Of a DNA stretch of 64,000 nt, positions 34,962-43,794 are shown piece by piece. Position 1 is the stretch's first letter; every line of letters begins with the position of its first letter. The position numbers and the translations under genes are program-made. This DNA comes from Bacillota bacterium (lineage in GTDB: Bacteria; Bacillota; Clostridia; Monoglobales; Firm-18): NCBI GenBank assembly GCA_023228885.1, contig JALOAJ010000006.1, positions 38,725 to 102,724 of the forward strand. The letters run 5' to 3'. The notes under the pieces were generated by a model, which made no database searches, was not told the origin of the DNA, and saw only the letters and a program-made list of their open reading frames with translations.

Positions 34962-35875
34962 GACAAAACCTCCGATAATGCAGCAGGGTTTGACAAGCCT
35001 TTTGTTATAATTTTTCTGTCAATTCTTCTGTTTAATTTCGAAAGTGTGTTCCCACAGCCGATTTCATAAAACTCAACATTTGCACTCTCAATAATTTTTT
35101 TAATTTCCTGTTTCCATCGAACAGGGCTTAAAATATGGCTTGAAAGATAATCGGGAATGCTAAAGTAATCAACCATTTTACCGGCATAAACATTTGAAAA
35201 TACCGTGCCCTTCGGCTTATAAAATGAAAACCCTTTTAAAAACTGCCGAAATTCCTTTGCCGCCTTTGCCATGTGCCTTGTGTGAAAAGCCCCCTCCACC
35301 GAAAGCCTTACCGCCTTTTTAGCGCCTTGTTCCATGCATTTGTGCGCCGCATTATATGCGCTGTCGGCATCGCCTGATATAACCAATTGCAGGGGGCAGT
35401 TATAATTGGCAGGCGCAACAAAGCCTTTTGTTTCGGCGCAAATTCGCTCGACCTCAAAATCCTCCAGCCCAATTATTGCATACATTGCGCCCTTTTTTTC
35501 CTGCGCGCATTGGTGCATCAGTTCTCCTCGCTTTTTTATAATGTTAAAACCATCTTCAAGTGAAAAAACACCGGCGGCGCAAAGCGCGCTGCACTCGCCA
35601 AGCGAAAATCCCGCATAGTAAGAGGGTGTAAAGCCCTCCTGCTTTACGGCATTAAAAATCGCCATTGAAAGGGTAAAAATTGCAAGCTGTGAGTTGTCTG
35701 CCTTATTTAATTCATCAGCATCCGTTTCAAAGCACAAGCGGCGTAAATCCACCCCTGTTATTTTGCTCCCCAAGTCAAACACTTCTCTTGCGGCAAAATA
35801 TGATTTAAAAATTTCATTTCCCATACCCGGGCGCTGTTCCCCTTGCCCTTCAAACAAAAAACATTTTTCAAGCAT
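34958..35875 (-). CDS. fabD: Malonyl-CoA:ACP transacylase
   Basis: About 305 residues. It loads malonyl groups onto acyl carrier protein. FLFEGQGEQRPGMG is the N-terminal motif. The nucleophile is Ser91 in GFSLGEC, and the catalytic His is in VEGAFHTRHM. I place the start at the ATG at 35875, six bases after GGGGGAG. Upstream in-frame starts lie near the promoter and lack a site. It is transcribed away from the rest of the fab cluster together with the MarR gene. Confidence 0.93.
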   Translation of the reverse strand: MLEKCFLFEGQGEQRPGMGNEIFKSYFAAREVFDLGSKITGVDLRRLCFETDADELNKADNSQLAIFTLSMAIFNAVKQEGFTPSYYAGFSLGECSALCAAGVFSLEDGFNIIKKRGELMHQCAQEKKGAMYAIIGLEDFEVERICAETKGFVAPANYNCPLQLVISGDADSAYNAAHKCMEQGAKKAVRLSVEGAFHTRHMAKAAKEFRQFLKGFSFYKPKGTVFSNVYAGKMVDYFSIPDYLSSHILSPVRWKQEIKKIIESANVEFYEIGCGNTLSKLNRRIDRKIITKGLSNPAALSEVLS

Positions 35876-35898
35876 TTCATACTCCCCCATTTTTCCCC

Positions 35899-35962
35899 TT
35901 GACAACCATATTAAATAATAATATAATTAGTTAATCAAATAGTCAAATCGTCTAACTAATTA
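35899..35962. promoter_or_regulatory. Overlapping divergent fab promoters with shared inverted-repeat operator
   Basis: Plus strand: TTGACA (35899-35904), 17 bases, TATAAT (35922-35927), reading to fabH. Minus strand: TTGACT (35941-35946), 17 bases, TATTAT (35918-35923), reading to fabD-marR. A perfect 10-bp inverted repeat, TAATTAGTTA (35924-35933) and TAACTAATTA (35953-35962), covers the plus -10 and flanks the minus -35. One bound MarR dimer pair could silence both directions. Confidence 0.75.
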
Positions 35963-36001
35963 TAGCACATTAAAAAATAATTACAAGAGGAGTGGAGCAT
36001 A

Positions 36002-36940
36002 ATATATCTTCAAATAAAAGGTACGGGGCGTTTCTTGCCTGAACATGTTTTAACAAACAGCGATTTGGAAGCAATGGTTGAAACCTCAGACGAATGGATA
36101 ACAGAGCGAACCGGCATAAAACAGCGGCGAATAGCCAAAGATATTTCCGTATCGGAAATGGCAACGGAAGCGGCAAAACGCGCAATGGAAAATGCCGGCG
36201 TTTCTTCGGATGAAATAGATATAATTATAGCGGCAACAATTACGCCGGAATACTTTACGCCGTCCTTGTCATGCCTTGTGCAAAAAGCGCTTGATGCAAA
36301 AGAGGCTTTTTGTTTTGATGTAAATGCGGCGTGCAGCGGGTTTTGCTACGCTCTTGACATTGCAGACTGCTACATAAAAACGAAAAAAGCAAAAACCATA
36401 CTTATCGTGGCTTCCGAGGCTCTTTCCCACATAACCGATTATACCGACAGGCGAACCTGCGTTTTATTCGGCGACGGCGCAGGGGCGGTTGTTACCCGTG
36501 CAGGCGATAGCAAGGGTATGATTGACAGCGTTTGCCGCTCTATCGGTGAGTTGGGCAATGTATTGCAAGTTAAAGCTTTCGGTGATAACAGGTTTATTGA
36601 AATGAACGGGAAGGAAGTTTATAAATTTGCAGTTGGCGCAAATGTTGAAATTATAAATAATCTTTTGTCAAATAACAGGCTGGCAATTAACGATATTTCG
36701 CATTTTGTTTTTCATCAGGCAAACAGCAGAATTATATCGGCTGTGTCGTCCCGATTGCATATTGAGGCGGGAAAAACATATATAAATGTTGAGAAATACG
36801 GCAACACATCAAGCGCCAGCATCCCCATTTGTCTTGATGAAATGAACAGAAACGGTTTGATTAAGCAAGGCGAAAAGCTGATTGTTGTCGGCTTTGGCGG
36901 GGGACTGACATATGCGGGCGCATTGTTGGAATGGGTTTAG
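36002..36940 (+). CDS. fabH: Beta-ketoacyl-ACP synthase III
   Basis: It starts fatty-acid synthesis by condensing acyl-CoA with malonyl-ACP. The catalytic triad is Cys111 (VNAACSGFC), His (FVFHQANSR) and Asn (YGNTSSASI). Reading upstream of the first standard start codon (TTG 36035) gives YLQIKGTGRFLPEHVLTN, the conserved FabH N-terminus (compare M-Y-x-x-I-x-G-T-G in E. coli). The codon where Met is expected, at 36002, is ATA, with GGAG four bases before it. So fabH either uses an AUA start or has lost its ATG. With this start the protein is 312 residues, a normal length. Confidence 0.9.
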   Translation: MYLQIKGTGRFLPEHVLTNSDLEAMVETSDEWITERTGIKQRRIAKDISVSEMATEAAKRAMENAGVSSDEIDIIIAATITPEYFTPSLSCLVQKALDAKEAFCFDVNAACSGFCYALDIADCYIKTKKAKTILIVASEALSHITDYTDRRTCVLFGDGAGAVVTRAGDSKGMIDSVCRSIGELGNVLQVKAFGDNRFIEMNGKEVYKFAVGANVEIINNLLSNNRLAINDISHFVFHQANSRIISAVSSRLHIEAGKTYINVEKYGNTSSASIPICLDEMNRNGLIKQGEKLIVVGFGGGLTYAGALLEWV

Positions 36941-36952
36941 GAGGTTTTAAAA

Positions 36953-37903
36953 ATGGATACAACAATAACCAAGCTGCTAAAAATTAAATATCCTATTATT
37001 CAAGGCGGAATGGCATGGGTGTCAGACGAGCATTTGGCAAGCGCCGTGTCAAATGCCGGCGGTTTAGGGCTTATAGCGGGCGGGAGCGCGCCTAAGGAAG
37101 TTGTGCGGGAGAAAATAAGGGCGGCAAAAAAGATGACGAACAAACCGTTTGGGTTAAATATTATGCTGTTATCGCCCTTTGCAAATGATTTGGCAGATTT
37201 GGCAGTCGAAGAAAAAATAGATGTTGTAACGACAGGCGCCGGCAATCCGCAAAGGTTTATTGATATGTGGAAACAAAATAACATTATTGTAATTCCGGTC
37301 GTGGCATCGGTCGGGCAAGCAAAAAAGATGGAAAAAATCGGCGCTGACGCCGTCATAGGCGAGGGCAACGAGGCGGGTGGGCACATTGGTGAGCTAACTA
37401 CAATGGCGCTCATTCCCCAAATAGTGAGGGAAGTGTTTATCCCTGTTATAGCGGCGGGCGGTATCGCAAGCGGCGAGGGGGTTGCCGCGGCTTTTATGCT
37501 GGGCGCTCAAGGGGTTCAATGCGGCACTCGATTTTTGGCGTCTAAGGAATGTAATATCCACGAAAAATATAAAGAAATGGTTGTTAAAGCATCCGATATA
37601 TCCACAACCGTTACAGGGCGAAGCACAGGGCATCCTGTCAGGTGTCTGAAATCGCCTCTTGTTAGGCAATGTAAGGTTATGGAAAACCAAGTAGCTAACT
37701 TTGAAGAATTTGAAAAATTAACAGCAGGTTCTCTAAAAAACGCGGCAGTTGACGGTGACTTTAAAACAGGCTCTTTCATGGCAGGTCAAATAGCAGGCAT
37801 CGTAAATGAAATTTCCACCTGCGATGAAATTATAAAAGATATGGTATCAACCGCACAAAAAATAATGAAAGACAAGGCATGTCAGTTTGGAGGGATAGCA
37901 TGA
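36953..37903 (+). CDS. fabK: Enoyl-ACP reductase II (FMN-dependent)
   Basis: 316 residues of the nitronate monooxygenase/FabK fold. KYPIIQGGMAWVSDEHLASA is the N-terminal signature. EGNEAGGHIG, IAAGGIASGEG and GAQGVQCGTRFLASKEC form the FMN phosphate and flavin site. It carries out the last reduction of the elongation cycle, and no FabI is present here. AGGAGG lies 8 bases before the ATG. It overlaps fabG by ATGA. Confidence 0.95.
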   Translation: MDTTITKLLKIKYPIIQGGMAWVSDEHLASAVSNAGGLGLIAGGSAPKEVVREKIRAAKKMTNKPFGLNIMLLSPFANDLADLAVEEKIDVVTTGAGNPQRFIDMWKQNNIIVIPVVASVGQAKKMEKIGADAVIGEGNEAGGHIGELTTMALIPQIVREVFIPVIAAGGIASGEGVAAAFMLGAQGVQCGTRFLASKECNIHEKYKEMVVKASDISTTVTGRSTGHPVRCLKSPLVRQCKVMENQVANFEEFEKLTAGSLKNAAVDGDFKTGSFMAGQIAGIVNEISTCDEIIKDMVSTAQKIMKDKACQFGGIA

Positions 37904-38628
37904 TTGCTTTAATTACCGGTTCGTCTCGAGGTATAGGCAGGTCAACCGCTGTTGAGCTTTCCGCTTGCGGTTTTGATACCGCAATAAACTATTGCGGAAA
38001 TGTAGAGGCGGCACGGCAAACCGCTGAAATGTGCCGAAAAAACGGCGTGCGTTCCGAAATTTTTCAATGTGATGTTTCATGCTTAGAGCAATGCAAAAAA
38101 ATGATTGACGATATTACCGATAAGCTTGGGTCTGTTGATGTGGCGGTAAACAATGCAGGGGCTACCGATGATGCGCTCTTTATCAGAATGAGCGAAGAAC
38201 AGTTCGATAGTGTGTATAAAACCAACTTAAAAAGCATTTATAACATTTCAAAGCTTACCGTCCCCGCCATGATGAAAAAGCGTTGGGGGCGGATAGTGAA
38301 TATATCGTCTGTTGCAGGGCTTTACGGCAATATCGGGCAGGTTAATTATTCTTCCGCAAAGGCGGGCATAATCGGCTTTACAAAAGCGCTTGCAAAAGAG
38401 CTTGGAGGGCGCGGTATAACGGTAAACGCAATTGCTCCCGGCTTTATTGAAACGGACATGACGGACGGGTTGCCGGATTCCTTTAAAACACAGGCGCTGA
38501 CGCAAATTACCCTAAAGCGGTTCGGCAAATCGGAAGAAATTGCGAAAACAGCCGCATTTCTCATATCCAAAGGGGCGGCATATATAACCGGTCAAACAAT
38601 AGAAGTATCCGGAGGGATTTCTTTATGA
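37900..38628 (+). CDS. fabG: 3-oxoacyl-ACP reductase
   Basis: A 242-residue short-chain dehydrogenase: TGSSRGIGRS binds NADPH, NNAG is structural, and Ser137-Tyr150-Lys154 (YSSAK) form the active site. It reduces 3-ketoacyl-ACP. The start is the ATG at 37900 with GGAGGG six bases upstream, overlapping the fabK stop by ATGA. Its own stop overlaps fabF by ATGA. Confidence 0.95.
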   Translation: MIALITGSSRGIGRSTAVELSACGFDTAINYCGNVEAARQTAEMCRKNGVRSEIFQCDVSCLEQCKKMIDDITDKLGSVDVAVNNAGATDDALFIRMSEEQFDSVYKTNLKSIYNISKLTVPAMMKKRWGRIVNISSVAGLYGNIGQVNYSSAKAGIIGFTKALAKELGGRGITVNAIAPGFIETDMTDGLPDSFKTQALTQITLKRFGKSEEIAKTAAFLISKGAAYITGQTIEVSGGISL

Positions 38629-39881
38629 GCAACAAAAACAAGGTGGTTGTAACAGGCATGGGGGTTATTTCGCCATCCGGCAATAATGTTGCCGCTTTTT
38701 ATAACAACCTTACAAACGGCAAAAACGCAATAGATTATATCACCCAGTTTGACACTTCACAAAATAAAGTTAAAGTCGGCGCGGAGGTTAAAGACTTTAA
38801 TACCGATAACTATTTTGAAAAAAAAGATGCCAAAAGAATGGACAGATACTGCCAATTTGCCGTTTCGGCAGCAATAGAGGCGATAAATACAAGCGGAGTT
38901 TTAGTTGCCGACTTTGACGAATATCGCTGCGGCGTAATCGTGGGCAGCGGCGTGGGCGGCATGAACACCTATGAAACGGAACATATAAAATTCATGGAAA
39001 AAGGTGCCGGCAGGGTGTCTGCACTTTTTATTCCGATGATGATAAGCAACATGGCGGCAGGCATGATTTCTATGAGGTTTGGGTTTAAAGGCGCAAACTA
39101 TTGCACCGTTTCGGCGTGCGCCTCCGGCTCGCATGCCATCGGCGAAGCTTTTCGTCTTATAAAAAACGGCTATTTAGACATTGCAATAACGGGCGGTTCA
39201 GAGGCGGCAATAACCCCATTTGCTATGGCAGGGTTTACAAATATGAAAGCGCTTTCGACATCCAACGACCCTAACGCCGCAAGCCTTCCGTTTGATAAGC
39301 GCCGTCAAGGGTTCGTTATGGGAGAAGGTGCGGGAATTTTAATTCTTGAAAGCGAAAAAAGCGCAATTGCAAGAAACGCTCAAATTTTCGCTGAAATTTC
39401 CGGCTATGGGGCAACCGCGGATGCATACCATATTACAGGGCCGGATCCGGACGGAACAAGCGCAGCGCGCGCAATGACGGATGCAATAAACGAGGCGGGC
39501 ATTTCGCCCAAGCAGGTGGATTACATCAACGCCCACGGCACAGGCACTCCCCTGAACGATTTATACGAAACGATAGCAATTAAAAAAGCGCTTGGCAGCC
39601 ATGCTTATAATACAAATATTTCTTCAACCAAATCAATGACGGGGCATTTACTTGGCGCGGCAGGGGCAATTGAGTCAATAGCCTGCATTATGACAATAAA
39701 GCATGGGATAATACCACCCACCATCAACTATTTGCAGCCGGATGAAGGGATAGACTTAAACTACACCGCCAACAAAAACGAAAAAAAGCAAGTCTCGTAT
39801 GCCCTTAGCAATTCGCTTGGGTTTGGCGGGCATAATGCATCATTGGTGTTTGAAAAATATGAAAGGACTGTGGGTTTATGA
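38625..39881 (+). CDS. fabF: Beta-ketoacyl-ACP synthase II
   Basis: A 418-residue condensing enzyme for chain elongation. The nucleophile is Cys165 (VSACASGSH), the two His are in NAHGTGTPLND and TGHLLGAAGA, and the C-terminal loop is NSLGFGGHNAS. It is coupled to fabG upstream and accB downstream by 4-base overlaps. Confidence 0.96.
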   Translation: MSNKNKVVVTGMGVISPSGNNVAAFYNNLTNGKNAIDYITQFDTSQNKVKVGAEVKDFNTDNYFEKKDAKRMDRYCQFAVSAAIEAINTSGVLVADFDEYRCGVIVGSGVGGMNTYETEHIKFMEKGAGRVSALFIPMMISNMAAGMISMRFGFKGANYCTVSACASGSHAIGEAFRLIKNGYLDIAITGGSEAAITPFAMAGFTNMKALSTSNDPNAASLPFDKRRQGFVMGEGAGILILESEKSAIARNAQIFAEISGYGATADAYHITGPDPDGTSAARAMTDAINEAGISPKQVDYINAHGTGTPLNDLYETIAIKKALGSHAYNTNISSTKSMTGHLLGAAGAIESIACIMTIKHGIIPPTINYLQPDEGIDLNYTANKNEKKQVSYALSNSLGFGGHNASLVFEKYERTVGL

Positions 39882-40285
39882 ATTATAGCGAACTAAAACA
39901 GTTTACATTTGAACTTATTGATAAATTATCGTCAAGCAATATCGAGTCTGCATCAATCGAATTTGAGCAGGCTAAAATTCATATTTCAAAATCCGGCAAT
40001 TGCGCTGTCGCTACAAGCATTGATGTTGGCACAAAAGATATTGCCTGTAACCAAAAAACCATTCTTTCGCCGATGGTAGGCACTTTTTATGCCGCTCCCA
40101 CTCCCGACGACGAGCCTTTTGTTAAGGTGGGGGACGAAATTTGCAAGGGCGAAACGGTTTGCATCATAGAGGCAATGAAGCTTATGAACGAGATTGAGGC
40201 GGATAAAAGCGGGACAATTAAAGAAATTCTTGTAAGCAACGGGCAGCTTGTGGAATACAACCAACCCTTGATAGTAATTGAATGA
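39878..40285 (+). CDS. accB: Biotin carboxyl carrier protein of acetyl-CoA carboxylase
   Basis: 135 residues. A short helical N-terminus and linker precede the biotinyl domain (SPMVGTFYAAPTPDDEPFVK), with Lys101 in IIEAMKLMNE as the biotin attachment site. It carries carboxybiotin between AccC and AccAD. Confidence 0.96.
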   Translation: MNYSELKQFTFELIDKLSSSNIESASIEFEQAKIHISKSGNCAVATSIDVGTKDIACNQKTILSPMVGTFYAAPTPDDEPFVKVGDEICKGETVCIIEAMKLMNEIEADKSGTIKEILVSNGQLVEYNQPLIVIE

Positions 40286-40294
40286 GGTGTGCAA

Positions 40295-40720
40295 ATGTTA
40301 AACAGACAGCAAATTGAAGATATAATACCGCACAGAAAGCCCATGCTTTTGGTTGACCGCATTGATGATGTGCTGCCCGGACAGTATGCAAAAGGGAGGC
40401 TGCGCTTAAAAGGCGACGAATTCTTTTTTAACGGGCATTTTCCAAACAACCCGGTTATGCCCGGCGTTATGCTGATTGAAGCAATGGCTCAAACCGGTGC
40501 GGTAAGTATTCTTATGCTTGATGAATTCAAAGGCAAAACAGGCTATTTTGCAAAAATAGATAATGCTCGGTTTAGAGAAAAGGTAAAACCGGGCGATACG
40601 CTGATAACAGAGGTTAAAATTATAAATAGAAAAGGCGCAGTCGGAGTTGGCGAAGGGGTTGTGTATGTTAACGGAAAAAGGGCGGCAAGTGCAACCCTTA
40701 CATTTGCAGTTGCCAAATAA
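40295..40720 (+). CDS. fabZ: 3-hydroxyacyl-ACP dehydratase
   Basis: A 141-residue hot-dog-fold enzyme. HRKPMLLVDRI, then the catalytic His48 and Glu62 (NGHFPNNPVMPG, LIEAMAQ). The start is the ATG at 40295, five bases after GAGGTG, rather than the GTG at 40289. No fabA or fabM is seen in the cluster, so any unsaturated-chain route lies elsewhere. Confidence 0.95.
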   Translation: MLNRQQIEDIIPHRKPMLLVDRIDDVLPGQYAKGRLRLKGDEFFFNGHFPNNPVMPGVMLIEAMAQTGAVSILMLDEFKGKTGYFAKIDNARFREKVKPGDTLITEVKIINRKGAVGVGEGVVYVNGKRAASATLTFAVAK

Positions 40721-40732
40721 CCGGAGGTTGGT

Positions 40733-42094
40733 ATGTTTAAAAAAATACTTATTGCAAATCGCGGCGAAATTGCCGTAAGAATTATAAGAACCTGCCGTGA
40801 TATGGGCATAATAAGCGTAGCGGTGTATTCAGAGGCTGATAGGGATTCGCTGCATGTTCAAATTGCAGACGAATCTATTTGCATTGGAGGGGCTCATGCG
40901 CATGAAAGCTATCTTAATATCGACAGAATAATATCGGCAGCTCTTGTGTCGGGCGCTCAAGCCATTCACCCGGGTTTTGGGTTTTTGGCTGAAAACTCAA
41001 ATTTTGTTTCAAAATGCGAAAGTTTCGGCATTGCCTTTATAGGTCCAAAAAGCGGCACAATGCAAGAAATGGGCGATAAAATAGTGGCTCGAACAATTGC
41101 GCACAGCGCCGATGTGCCGATTACGCCGGGTTCGGTGAGCGAAGTGAAAAACCATGCCGACGCGCTGAATACAGCAGAGCAAATCGGCTTTCCGCTTATG
41201 GTTAAAGCGGCAGCGGGCGGCGGCGGCAGGGGAATCAGAAAAGTTGAAAACAAAAGCGAACTGAAAACAGCTTTTGATGCCGCAAAAAACGAGGCAATCG
41301 CTTGCTTTGGCGATGGGCGGCTGTATATAGAAAAATATTTAAAAAACCCCCGCCATATCGAAATTCAAATTTTAGCGGACGGGCATGGGAATGTAATTCA
41401 TCTTTTCGACAGGGATTGCACAATTCAGCGCCGTCACCAAAAAATGATTGAGGAGGCTCCCTCCTCCTTTATTGACGATTTTGTAAGAAATGAAATGGGA
41501 AAATGCGCCGTAAAAATTGCCAAACGCTGTAATTATATAAATGCAGGTACGGTTGAATTTTTAGTTGACGCAAACAAAAACTTTTATTTTTGCGAAATGA
41601 ACACCCGCATACAGGTTGAGCACCCGATAACCGAGGAAATAATCGGAATAGACATTGTAAAAGAACAAATTAAAATTGCGCATGGGGAAAAACTAAACCT
41701 TATGCAAAAGGATATTAAAATAAACGGCTGTGCAATGGAATGCAGGATAAACGCGGAAGACCCCAACAACGGCTTTGCTCCGTGCGTTGGCACAATAGAA
41801 GAAATGCACCAACCGGGCGGCATTGGGATACGGGTTGACAGCGGAGTTTATCAGGGCTATACTATTCCTCCTTTTTATGACAGTATGATTGCAAAGCTTA
41901 TTGTAACTGCCGACACACGGGAAAATTGCATTTTGCGCATGAAACGCGCAATTTCGGAATATCTTTTTTATGGGGTAACGACAAATATTGATTTTCATAT
42001 AAGCGTTTTAAATAACGAGGATTTTGTCCGAGGCAGCTATGGAACGGATTTTTGCAACGAGATGTTGCTAAATTCGGATAATAAACAAAAATGA
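40733..42094 (+). CDS. accC: Biotin carboxylase subunit of acetyl-CoA carboxylase
   Basis: A 453-residue ATP-grasp enzyme. It begins FKKILIANRGEIAVRIIRTC. The ATP loop is AAAGGGGRGIRKV, and the active-site blocks are HIEIQILADGHGN, EMNTRIQVEHPITE and YDSMIAKLI. It carboxylates biotin on AccB. The CGGAGG motif precedes the ATG. Confidence 0.96.
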   Translation: MFKKILIANRGEIAVRIIRTCRDMGIISVAVYSEADRDSLHVQIADESICIGGAHAHESYLNIDRIISAALVSGAQAIHPGFGFLAENSNFVSKCESFGIAFIGPKSGTMQEMGDKIVARTIAHSADVPITPGSVSEVKNHADALNTAEQIGFPLMVKAAAGGGGRGIRKVENKSELKTAFDAAKNEAIACFGDGRLYIEKYLKNPRHIEIQILADGHGNVIHLFDRDCTIQRRHQKMIEEAPSSFIDDFVRNEMGKCAVKIAKRCNYINAGTVEFLVDANKNFYFCEMNTRIQVEHPITEEIIGIDIVKEQIKIAHGEKLNLMQKDIKINGCAMECRINAEDPNNGFAPCVGTIEEMHQPGGIGIRVDSGVYQGYTIPPFYDSMIAKLIVTADTRENCILRMKRAISEYLFYGVTTNIDFHISVLNNEDFVRGSYGTDFCNEMLLNSDNKQK

Positions 42095-42126
42095 CGGCTC
42101 ACCGCCAATGAAACGGAGCATTGTTT

Positions 42127-42906
42127 ATGCTTAAAAATATGTTTAAAAAAACAAGATACGCAACAATTCCCGTCACATATACCGCTAAAGACGACAGTCA
42201 AAAGCAACTGTCCGAAAACGCGCGGCTGGACACTTTTCAGCGTCTTTTGCACATTTGTGACGAGGGCAGTTTTTCAATAATGTTTGATAATATAAAAACC
42301 CAAAACCCGCTTGACTTTGAGGGCTATGAGGAAAAAATCACTGCATTAACGCAAAGCACAAAGGTTACAGAGGCTGTTACAACAGGCGTTTGCGAAATAA
42401 ATAAAATAAAAACCTGCATTGCAGTTATGGACAGCAGGTTTCTTATGGGTTCTATGGGCAGCGTTGTTGGCGAACGCCTTACAAGGCTTTTTGAATATGC
42501 CGCCGATAATTTGCTAAGCGTAGTTGTGTTTTGCGCCTCGGGCGGCGCTCGAATGCATGAGGGCATCCATTCGCTTATGCAAATGGCAAAGGTCAGCGCG
42601 GCGGTGCAGCGGCATTCCGAGCAAGGCTTGCTGTATATAAGCGTGTTGACCGACCCTACCACAGGCGGGGTAACCGCAAGTTTTGCTATGCTTGGCGATA
42701 TTATTATTGCAGAGCCCAACGCATTGATTGGCTTTGCCGGCAGGCGTGTTATTGAATCCACCATAAGCGAGCAGTTGCCGGAAAACTTTCAAAGCTCGGA
42801 ATTTTTATTGGAGCATGGTTTTATTGATTTAATTGTCAAGCGAGATGAGTTAAAAGATGTGTTGGGCAAAATTCTTAAAATTCATACGGGGGTGGGTAGT
42901 AATTGA
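42127..42906 (+). CDS. accD: Acetyl-CoA carboxylase carboxyltransferase beta subunit, without zinc ribbon
   Basis: 259 residues. The crotonase-like core is clear: GSMGSVVGERLTRLFEYA, CASGGARMHEGIHSLMQMAK and LTDPTTGGVTASFAMLGDI. The N-terminus goes from FKKTRYATIPVTY straight to RLLHICDEGSFSIMFD, and the usual four-cysteine zinc ribbon (two CxxC pairs) is missing. The zinc ribbon normally contributes to DNA/RNA binding and active-site capping. I choose the ATG at 42127 with CGGAG 8 bases upstream. It couples to accA through a TTGA overlap. Confidence 0.92.
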   Translation: MLKNMFKKTRYATIPVTYTAKDDSQKQLSENARLDTFQRLLHICDEGSFSIMFDNIKTQNPLDFEGYEEKITALTQSTKVTEAVTTGVCEINKIKTCIAVMDSRFLMGSMGSVVGERLTRLFEYAADNLLSVVVFCASGGARMHEGIHSLMQMAKVSAAVQRHSEQGLLYISVLTDPTTGGVTASFAMLGDIIIAEPNALIGFAGRRVIESTISEQLPENFQSSEFLLEHGFIDLIVKRDELKDVLGKILKIHTGVGSN

Positions 42907-43703
42907 AAAGCGCATATGAAAAGATGACGATTGCAAAAAACATATCCCGCCCAAACTTTTACAGCTTTGTAAAAGCGCTCTTTTGTGATTTTATCGAGCT
43001 GCATGGCGACAGGCTTTTTGGGGATGATAAAGCCATTGCCGGAGGAGTTGCAACTATTGACGGAATTGCCGTTACTGTTATCGGAACTGTTAAAGGCAAC
43101 ACCACAAACGAAAACATAAACCGAAATTTTGGTATGCCAAACCCCGAAGGTTACAGAAAGGCGCTGCGTCTTATGCGGCAGGCTGAAAAATTTGGCAGAC
43201 CTATCATATGCTTTATAGACACCCCGGGGGCGCACCCCGGTGTTGATGCGGAAAAACGAGGTCAAGGCGAGGCGATAGCAAAAAACCTTTATGAAATGGC
43301 AGCGCTTAAAACCCCCGCAATCAGCATTATAACGGGCGAAGGCGGCAGCGGCGGCGCACTTGCGCTTGCCGTTTCAAACAGAGTTTATATGTTGGAAAAT
43401 GCCGTTTATTCGGTAATATCCGCAAACGGTTTTGCCTCAATATTGTGGAAGGACGCAAAAAAAGAAAAGGAAGCGGCGGAAATTATGAAAATGACGGCTG
43501 ACGACCTGCAAGGCTTTGGCGTTATCGATAAAATTATACCGGAGCATTCGGAAGGGGCGCATATAAGCCCCGAAATTTCGTACAACGCCTTGAAAACCGC
43601 CCTTCTTGCCGATATAAAAGAGCTTTCTTCTTTACCGCCAATCGAAATATATACTCAAAAATATAATAAGTTCAGAAAATTCGGTGTATTTGACGAATGC
43701 TAA
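42903..43703 (+). CDS. accA: Acetyl-CoA carboxylase carboxyltransferase alpha subunit
   Basis: 266 residues, the short Firmicutes form. Blocks: DFIELHGDRLFGDDKAIAGG, the core NFGMPNPEGYRKALRLM, CFIDTPGAHPGVDAEKRGQG and ITGEGGSGGALALAV. With AccD it moves the carboxyl group to acetyl-CoA, making malonyl-CoA. It starts at a TTG overlapping the accD stop and is the last gene of the fab/acc operon. No acpP gene occurs in the cluster. Confidence 0.95.
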   Translation: MKSAYEKMTIAKNISRPNFYSFVKALFCDFIELHGDRLFGDDKAIAGGVATIDGIAVTVIGTVKGNTTNENINRNFGMPNPEGYRKALRLMRQAEKFGRPIICFIDTPGAHPGVDAEKRGQGEAIAKNLYEMAALKTPAISIITGEGGSGGALALAVSNRVYMLENAVYSVISANGFASILWKDAKKEKEAAEIMKMTADDLQGFGVIDKIIPEHSEGAHISPEISYNALKTALLADIKELSSLPPIEIYTQKYNKFRKFGVFDEC

Positions 43704-43711
43704 ATTTATGC

Positions 43712-43739
43712 TTGACAGTTTAAAAATTACTGATAAAAT
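43712..43739 (+). promoter_or_regulatory. Predicted promoter of proBA
   Basis: TTGACA (43712-43717), 16 bases, TAAAAT (43734-43739), about 55 bases upstream of proB and 9 bases after the accA stop. It separates proline synthesis from the fab operon. Confidence 0.6.
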
Positions 43740-43794
43740 ATATAAAGGGTTTATTTTGTAAGCAATTTTTAAACAAAGGGATGGTTAAAGATAA

